DNA of 11,132 nucleotides, from contig SXXZ01000039.1 in the NCBI GenBank assembly GCA_005789375.1, positions 1 through 11,132 of the forward strand. Direction: 5' to 3'. This stretch comes from Verrucomicrobiales bacterium (GTDB lineage Bacteria; Verrucomicrobiota; Verrucomicrobiae; Limisphaerales; UBA9464). The notes below the pieces were generated by a model. The model was not told where the DNA came from. It did not search any database and saw only the letters and a list, made by a program, of their open reading frames with translations. Positions 6,828-11,132 of the stretch are shown here, piece by piece; positions within the stretch are counted from its first letter, which is position 1; the number at the start of each line of letters is the position of its first letter. Both the position numbers and the translations under genes were made by a program.

Positions 6828-7706
6828 ATGACCGTTCGGGACACCTTGTCGTGGATCACCCAGACGCTTCAATCTGCCGGCATCGAGTCCGGAGAAATCG
6901 AGGCGTGCTGGATGCTGTGGCAATTGACCGGTTCCAGTCCGGTTCAGTTGCGTTTGCGGGGTGACGTATTGGTTTCTCGTGAGCACCGCCAACAGTTGGA
7001 GACTTGGGTGCAACGCCGCTGCCAGCGGGAACCGCTGCAACACATCTTGGGCACGGCTCCGTTTCTCGAATGGGAGATTGAAGTCTCCGGTGATGTTCTG
7101 GTGCCAAGGCCCGAGACCGAGGTACTGGCCTTGAAGGCTCGGGATTGGCTTCGACAGCGGGCCGGTGGCATTGCGGGTCGCGCCTTGAAGGCCCTCGATA
7201 TCGGCACGGGATCTGGTTGCCTGGCGATGGCCCTGGCCGGCATTCCAGGGGTATCCGTCCAAGCGATCGATGTATCGGAAGCGGCTTTGCGAATCGCCCG
7301 ATCCAATGCGGCCCGGCTTGGATTCAACGGCATTGATTTTTTACATCGCGACCTGAGGAGTCTTGGCGCGACTGAGTTCCAGAATTTGGACCTGATCGTG
7401 TCCAACCCCCCGTACATTCCCACCGACGAAATCTCCCGATTGGATCCCGAGGTGCGCGACCACGATCCCCGACTGGCCTTGGACGGTGGGGCCGATGGTT
7501 TGGAGTTCTACCGCATCCTAGCCAAGTTGGGTCAGCAGTGGTTGAGCGCCTCGGGCTGTCTCCTGTTGGAGTTCGGGGACGGTCAGGCTCCGGCCCTGAT
7601 CCGGCTCTTTACCGAAGAGGGTTGGGGCGAGATTTCAGCAGAGAAAGACTTGAGCGAGCGCGAGCGGATTCTCATCGTCTACCCATCGGCCGCCCGTGCG
7701 ATCTGA
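6828..7706 (+). CDS. prmC: Peptide chain release factor N5-glutamine methyltransferase PrmC (HemK)
   Basis: A 292-residue class I methyltransferase, close to the usual PrmC length. It methylates the glutamine of the GGQ motif in release factors RF1/RF2 with S-adenosylmethionine, raising termination efficiency. An N-terminal helical domain (residues 1-80) precedes VPRPETE, the AdoMet-binding motif DIGTGSGCLA (124-133) and the diagnostic NPPY (193-196) that holds the substrate glutamine. The frame extends upstream to a TTG at 6756, directly abutting the repeat module, but the ATG at 6828 gives the standard N-terminus; a G-rich stretch (gtgggggcgag) lies 12-20 nt before it, a rather long spacing. 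murA follows after 39 bp. In many bacteria prmC lies directly behind prfA, its substrate gene; that gene is not found in this window. Confidence 0.95.
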   Translation: MTVRDTLSWITQTLQSAGIESGEIEACWMLWQLTGSSPVQLRLRGDVLVSREHRQQLETWVQRRCQREPLQHILGTAPFLEWEIEVSGDVLVPRPETEVLALKARDWLRQRAGGIAGRALKALDIGTGSGCLAMALAGIPGVSVQAIDVSEAALRIARSNAARLGFNGIDFLHRDLRSLGATEFQNLDLIVSNPPYIPTDEISRLDPEVRDHDPRLALDGGADGLEFYRILAKLGQQWLSASGCLLLEFGDGQAPALIRLFTEEGWGEISAEKDLSERERILIVYPSAARAI

Positions 7707-7745
7707 ATCCACCAACCCACGCGGGCATCTCCGGTTCCTCAATCC

Positions 7746-9008
7746 ATGGATAGTTTTTTGATCGAAGGCGGACTCCCCCTGAACGGAGAAGTGACCATCA
7801 GCGGCTCGAAGAACGCTGTGCTGCCCATTCTTGCGGCAACGTTGCTCACCTCTGAAACCTGCATCATCCGTCGGGTGCCCGACCTGAGCGACGTTGGTTT
7901 CATGCTTAAGATCCTTCAGTCCCTCGGAGCCGAGGTGACTCAGGACGGTAGCACTTTGACCATTCGAGCCGCGAACATCTCCGGCCGCGGTGATTACGAA
8001 TTGATCCGCAAGATGCGGGGATCGATCTGCATTCTTGGGCCTCTTTTGGCACGCCTGAAGGAGGCCGTGGTGTCGTTGCCGGGCGGTTGCGTGATCGGCA
8101 CGCGCCCCATCGACTTGCACCTCAAGGGGTTGCGGGGTCTGGGTGCTCAGGTTGAGGTGGAAGCCGGCTATGTGCGGGTGCATGCCTCGCGTTTGGAAGG
8201 TCAGATGATCTTCCTCGGCGGTCGCGTGGGTCCCACGGTTTTAGGAACAGCCAACTTGATGATGGCCGCCACACTGGCTGTCGGCATCACCGTCATCGAG
8301 AGTGCCGCCTGCGAGCCCGAAGTGGTGGATCTGGCCGACTTCCTCATTTCCATGGGGGCGAAGATTACCGGCGCGGGCAGTCCTACGATCACCATCCACG
8401 GGGTGAAGGAGCTACACGGTGCCGATCACGAAGTCATCGCCGACCGTATCGAGGCCGGCACCTTCGCGGCCGTGGCTGCGGCGACGGGCGGTGAAGTTAT
8501 TTTGCGCGGGGCCCGCGCCGATCACCTCGGAGCAGTCCTGGACAAGCTCCAAGAGGCCGGTGCGGAGATTCGCCGGGGGGCTGGAATGTTGACGGTCCGG
8601 GGTACGGGTTCCATCAAGCCCATCGACATCACCACCATGCCGTACAGCGGCTTCCCCACCGACATGCAGGCCCAACTAATGGCCTTGGCCTGTCAGGCTC
8701 CGGGGACGAGCATTATTACCGAGCGCATCTTCGAGTCGCGATTCATGCATGCCTCAGAACTCATGCGTCTGGGTGCAGATATTGCCATCGAGGGCCCCAG
8801 TGCCATCGTCAAAGGAGGGCGACCTCTGAGTGGTGCTCCGGTCATGGCCTCTGATCTTCGGGCGTCGGCGGCGCTGGTCATCGCTGGGCTTGCAGCCAAG
8901 GGCAGCACTCAAGTTCACCGAGTCTATCATTTGGATCGCGGCTATGAGCGTATGGAGCTGAAACTCCAGAAGCTTGGGGCTCGGATTCAGAGAATTCCCG
9001 GGGAGTAA
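7746..9008 (+). CDS. murA: UDP-N-acetylglucosamine 1-carboxyvinyltransferase MurA
   Basis: A 420-residue EPT/RTPC-fold enzyme, full family length. It transfers enolpyruvate from phosphoenolpyruvate to UDP-GlcNAc in the cytoplasm, the first committed step of peptidoglycan synthesis. All key residues are visible, nearly at Escherichia coli numbering: SGSKNAVLP with Lys22 and Asn23, the active-site loop GGCVIGTRPIDLHL with Cys115, the catalytic aspartate in SGFPTDMQAQ (Asp306) and the arginine in YHLDRGYER (Arg398). Cys115 is the residue fosfomycin alkylates; variants with aspartate there are resistant, so this enzyme is predicted to be sensitive. The ATG is certain from the alignment of these positions, although no strong ribosome binding site precedes it. 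The 39-bp gap after prmC suggests co-transcription. Confidence 0.97.
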   Translation: MDSFLIEGGLPLNGEVTISGSKNAVLPILAATLLTSETCIIRRVPDLSDVGFMLKILQSLGAEVTQDGSTLTIRAANISGRGDYELIRKMRGSICILGPLLARLKEAVVSLPGGCVIGTRPIDLHLKGLRGLGAQVEVEAGYVRVHASRLEGQMIFLGGRVGPTVLGTANLMMAATLAVGITVIESAACEPEVVDLADFLISMGAKITGAGSPTITIHGVKELHGADHEVIADRIEAGTFAAVAAATGGEVILRGARADHLGAVLDKLQEAGAEIRRGAGMLTVRGTGSIKPIDITTMPYSGFPTDMQAQLMALACQAPGTSIITERIFESRFMHASELMRLGADIAIEGPSAIVKGGRPLSGAPVMASDLRASAALVIAGLAAKGSTQVHRVYHLDRGYERMELKLQKLGARIQRIPGE

Positions 9009-9047
9009 GCGGCGGATCTTGGGGGTGGGTGATGAAGGGTGTGCTCC

Positions 9048-9458
9048 ATGAAATTCGTGCTGCTATTTTTGTTGGTGGCCACGGTGGGATTCGGTGTTTA
9101 CCGGATCTCGCTGGTCTACCGTTCGATACCCTCTGACGGGCAGGCCCGAGAACAGGCCCGTGAGAACGCTGCCCCAGTGGTGGGCGATGAATCCCTGCCC
9201 GCCCTGTCACCGCCGTTGGAGGCCTCGTTGGCGAGCGCCACGCAGGCCGGTCCGCAGGCGCTCCGTCAATGGCTCAACCAGAATGGGGCATGGGTTCCCG
9301 AGCCCCGATTATCGGCTATCCAATTGGACTACGCGCAAATGCTAGTCCGCAACAACCCGGCCGAGGCCCGTCGGCTTTACGCCGCGGTGAAGGCACGAAC
9401 GCCGGCCAACTCACCCTTGGCTTCCCGACTGAAGCAGCTTTCCCGAACGTTTGAGTGA
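9048..9458 (+). CDS. Small membrane-anchored protein of unknown function
   Basis: I do not recognise this 136-residue protein. Residues 2-17 (KFVLLFLLVATVGFGV) form one hydrophobic segment, either an uncleaved anchor or a signal peptide, followed by a proline- and alanine-rich linker to about residue 60. The last 75 residues are mainly helical in character, with a stretch LDYAQMLVRNNPAEARRLYAAVK that looks like one TPR-type helix pair. The body would lie outside the cytoplasmic membrane. The ATG at 9048 is preferred over the in-frame GTG at 9039 because aaggg at 9035-9039 sits 8 nt before it, the best ribosome binding site in this cluster. It lies 39 bp behind murA and 4 bp ahead of the zinc-ribbon gene, so it is probably translated from the same message. 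Confidence 0.75.
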   Translation: MKFVLLFLLVATVGFGVYRISLVYRSIPSDGQAREQARENAAPVVGDESLPALSPPLEASLASATQAGPQALRQWLNQNGAWVPEPRLSAIQLDYAQMLVRNNPAEARRLYAAVKARTPANSPLASRLKQLSRTFE

Positions 9459-9462
9459 TTCC

Positions 9463-9942
9463 ATGGACATTGTTTTCAACTGCCCCCATTGCGGCCTCAG
9501 TCTCGAGGTCGACCAAGACGCCGCCGGTCAGCAATTCGACTGCCCGACCTGCCAAAAATCGGTGACCGTGCCGACTGCGGCAGCCGTACCGAACCAGACG
9601 GCTTTGACGGAGACCGCTGGCCCGACTCCGTCACCGCGTGATGAAAAACGCATGGCGGTTCCGGCCTCCCAGAAACCGATCGAGTCCCTCATCCAAAAGC
9701 CCAACAAGTCGCTGGAACTGGCGGCCAAGGAGTCAAAGCCGGGGATGCGGGTGAAGACCATCCGTCATTCCGACTGCAAGGAAGTCGGTAAGGACACCTT
9801 CGACGAAGTGGTTTCGGACTTTCTCAACAAGATCGGCGATCAAGCCCTCGTGAGCATAACCCCCATTAACTACAGCTACCTCGATATCGCCACCCAGAAG
9901 CTCCTGGCCGACTTCGGGGTGATGGTGATTTACCGGGGCTGA
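9463..9942 (+). CDS. Zinc-ribbon protein with a distinct C-terminal domain, function unknown
   Basis: A 159-residue cytoplasmic protein with two CxxC knuckles, Cys7/Cys10 and Cys27/Cys30, spaced as in a small treble-clef or zinc-ribbon fold, so one zinc ion is predicted. A polar, proline-rich linker (about 34-95) leads to a compact C-terminal domain of about 65 residues that begins near MRVKTIRHSDCKEVG and ends LLADFGVMVIYRG. That domain shows alternating helix and strand patterns and reads as a folded unit, but I cannot name its family. The ATG at 9463 is preferred to the TTG at 9451, which overlaps the preceding stop region; the start is only 4 bp past the upstream gene's stop, pointing to translational coupling. 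The final codons and stop are duplicated immediately downstream (see repeat at 9928). Confidence 0.8.
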   Translation: MDIVFNCPHCGLSLEVDQDAAGQQFDCPTCQKSVTVPTAAAVPNQTALTETAGPTPSPRDEKRMAVPASQKPIESLIQKPNKSLELAAKESKPGMRVKTIRHSDCKEVGKDTFDEVVSDFLNKIGDQALVSITPINYSYLDIATQKLLADFGVMVIYRG

Positions 9943-9957
9943 ATTTATCGGGGCTAA
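9928..9957 (+). repeat. 15-nt tandem duplication of the zinc-ribbon gene's last codons and stop
   Basis: atttaccggggctga (9928-9942) is followed directly by atttatcggggctaa (9943-9957), 13 of 15 positions identical. Because the unit is five codons long, both copies read Ile-Tyr-Arg-Gly-stop in the same frame: the codon difference TAC/TAT is silent and the stops are TGA then TAA. Only the first is used by normal translation; the second would serve as a backup stop if TGA were read through. Confidence 0.85.
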
Positions 9958-9995
9958 AGAAGCACCTCTCTGCCTTCCGCTCTAAATCCCGCACC

Positions 9996-10877
9996 ATGGG
10001 AGCTCCCGGTCTGACGCCCTGGCTGGTAATCGCTCTCCGGGTGATTTCCAACCCGTGCTCAAACGCCCTCCAAAAGGCCTTGGCCGGAGGAGGATGGCCG
10101 GCGCCGGTCCTGCTGGCCTTCACGCATGGGGTGCTCGGTCCGGTGGCTATGGTGATTTTGCTTCGGGCCGGCGATTCGCTGAGTTGGGTCTTTTGGTTGT
10201 GGAGCTTGCTGTCGGCCGCCCTGGCCGTGGCGGCCAATTGGCTCATCATTGAGGCTGTCCGGCGCTCGGACCTGTCCCTGTTGGGTCCCATCAACGCCTA
10301 CAAGCCCTGGGTGAGCCTCGTTCCTGGTTGGTTCTTGCTGGGGGAACGGCCTGAGGGTTGGCAATGGGTGGGCATGGGATTGGTGTTTTTGGGCAGTCTT
10401 CTCCTGGGGGGAACGGGAGGTAGGAAGGGGCGTCCGTGGGAGCTGTTTCTGGATCGTGGTGTCCAGCTACGTTTTCTGGCCCTGGTATTTTCGGCGGCCG
10501 AGGCCGTGACATTGAAACGGGCGTTGGCAGTTTCTGATCCGGTACGGGCCTTTGCCGGATGGGTGCTGTTGGGTTTTCTGGTGGCTGCCCCGTTCGCTTG
10601 GAAAGCCCGCGCAGCCTGTCCCCAAGCCGGGACCGTGGCCCTGGGTAGTTTGTCGGCTGGGTTGGCGCTCGCGTTGACGACGGGGCTGATGCAAGCCAGC
10701 ACCTTTGTGGTCCTAGATCAGCTGCCGACAGGGATCGCGTTGTCGTTCTTTCAGTTGTCTGCGGTGCTGAGCGTATTCTTGGGATGGGCCTTTTTTGGTG
10801 AGACTCAGTTTGCTCGCCGGCTGGCTGGAGCCTGCATCATGGCGCTGGGATCCGCGCTCCTCGTGGCGGCCCGATGA
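9996..10877 (+). CDS. EamA/DMT-superfamily transporter, ten-helix type
   Basis: A 293-residue, very hydrophobic protein with the two-fold EamA repeat of the drug/metabolite transporter superfamily. The first half ends in AYKPWVSLVPGWFLLGERPEGWQWVGMGLVFLGSLLL, the second in LSFFQLSAVLSVFLGWAFFGE followed by a last helix; the glutamate after each penultimate helix is typical of the family. About ten transmembrane helices are expected. A charged loop (GGTGGRKGRPWELFLDRG, around residues 138-155) joins the halves. Members export or import amino acids, nucleotide-like or other small metabolites; the substrate cannot be told from sequence. The ATG at 9996 lacks a clear ribosome binding site, and the 53-bp gap upstream makes membership in the prmC-murA transcript possible but unsure. 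Confidence 0.88.
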   Translation: MGAPGLTPWLVIALRVISNPCSNALQKALAGGGWPAPVLLAFTHGVLGPVAMVILLRAGDSLSWVFWLWSLLSAALAVAANWLIIEAVRRSDLSLLGPINAYKPWVSLVPGWFLLGERPEGWQWVGMGLVFLGSLLLGGTGGRKGRPWELFLDRGVQLRFLALVFSAAEAVTLKRALAVSDPVRAFAGWVLLGFLVAAPFAWKARAACPQAGTVALGSLSAGLALALTTGLMQASTFVVLDQLPTGIALSFFQLSAVLSVFLGWAFFGETQFARRLAGACIMALGSALLVAAR

Positions 10878-10952
10878 ATTCCAGGCCCGAGGCCACGGTG
10901 TCGCGTTTCTCGGCGTGACAGACTGCCCGACGTGTTGTTCATTGTGCGAAGC

Positions 10953-11132
10953 ATGAAACGAGTCCTTTTCGCGCTGGCCGCCGCGCTTCTCTGCGGCCTC
11001 GCCGTGTCTGCCGAAGACAAGGCTCCCACCAAAACTGACAAAAAAGAAACCCCAGTGAGCAACACCACCAACGAGGTCGCCGTCATCAAGACCGTTGCCG
11101 GCGACATGGTCATCGAGTTCTGGCCTGATGTG
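10953..11132 (+). CDS. Secreted cyclophilin-type peptidyl-prolyl cis-trans isomerase (3' partial)
   Basis: Sixty codons are visible before the window ends. A clear Sec signal peptide (MKR, hydrophobic LFALAAALLCGLA, cleavage likely after VSA at residue 20) is followed by a lysine- and threonine-rich linker. The frame then enters EVAVIKTVAGDMVIEFWPDV, which matches the opening strand of cyclophilins, where a short peptide of the form 'I.T..G...I..'  is followed by 'P' and 'T V.NF'. Such enzymes speed proline isomerisation during folding of exported proteins. The catalytic arginine and the rest of the barrel lie outside the window, so the assignment rests on this first strand and the export signal. 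It starts 75 bp after the transporter. Confidence 0.72.
   Translation, partial: MKRVLFALAAALLCGLAVSAEDKAPTKTDKKETPVSNTTNEVAVIKTVAGDMVIEFWPDV

Noticed and set aside
10805..11113. 102-codon minus-strand frame over the last two genes
   Set aside because: It runs antisense to the transporter end and to a clear signal peptide, which is the better-supported reading.

Overview
The window is a GC-rich, gene-dense bacterial chromosome segment. Three features suggest a member of the Verrucomicrobiota or a related PVC-group bacterium: an ASPIC/UnbV-type FG-GAP protein, a stand-alone CotH-like kinase, and a short zinc-ribbon protein of unknown function beside core genes. No rRNA or other marker gene is present, so this placement is an inference. 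There is no tRNA, CRISPR array, transposase or phage gene.

Left part (1-4666, + strand): the window opens inside a secreted-type FG-GAP/VCBS repeat protein that ends in an ASPIC/UnbV domain. After 222 bp follows a 1091-residue SNF2-family helicase/ATPase with a complete motor at its C-terminal end and about 600 N-terminal residues I cannot assign. Middle part (4667-6827): a nested inverted repeat separates the helicase from a convergent, minus-strand CotH-like protein kinase with an N-terminal membrane segment. A 471-bp non-coding stretch lies between that gene and the next. It holds a 14-bp perfect palindrome, a 15-bp tandem repeat and two copies of a two-part repeat module, and looks like an intergenic interspersed repeat.

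Right part (6828-11132, + strand): a closely spaced series of six genes reads prmC (release-factor glutamine methyltransferase), murA (first committed step of peptidoglycan synthesis, with the fosfomycin-target cysteine), a small membrane-anchored protein, a zinc-ribbon protein with a distinct C-terminal domain, an EamA/DMT-type transporter, and the start of a secreted cyclophilin-type peptidyl-prolyl isomerase cut by the window end. The gaps are 39, 39, 4, 53 and 75 bp, so at least prmC to the zinc-ribbon gene may be one transcript. prmC and murA link translation termination and cell-wall synthesis only by neighbourhood. The two small genes after murA are the least understood.

I see no clear defence system or other multi-gene novel system. 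The best leads are the repeat-filled spacer upstream of prmC, the zinc-ribbon protein, and a 15-nt duplication that repeats that protein's last four codons and stop codon.
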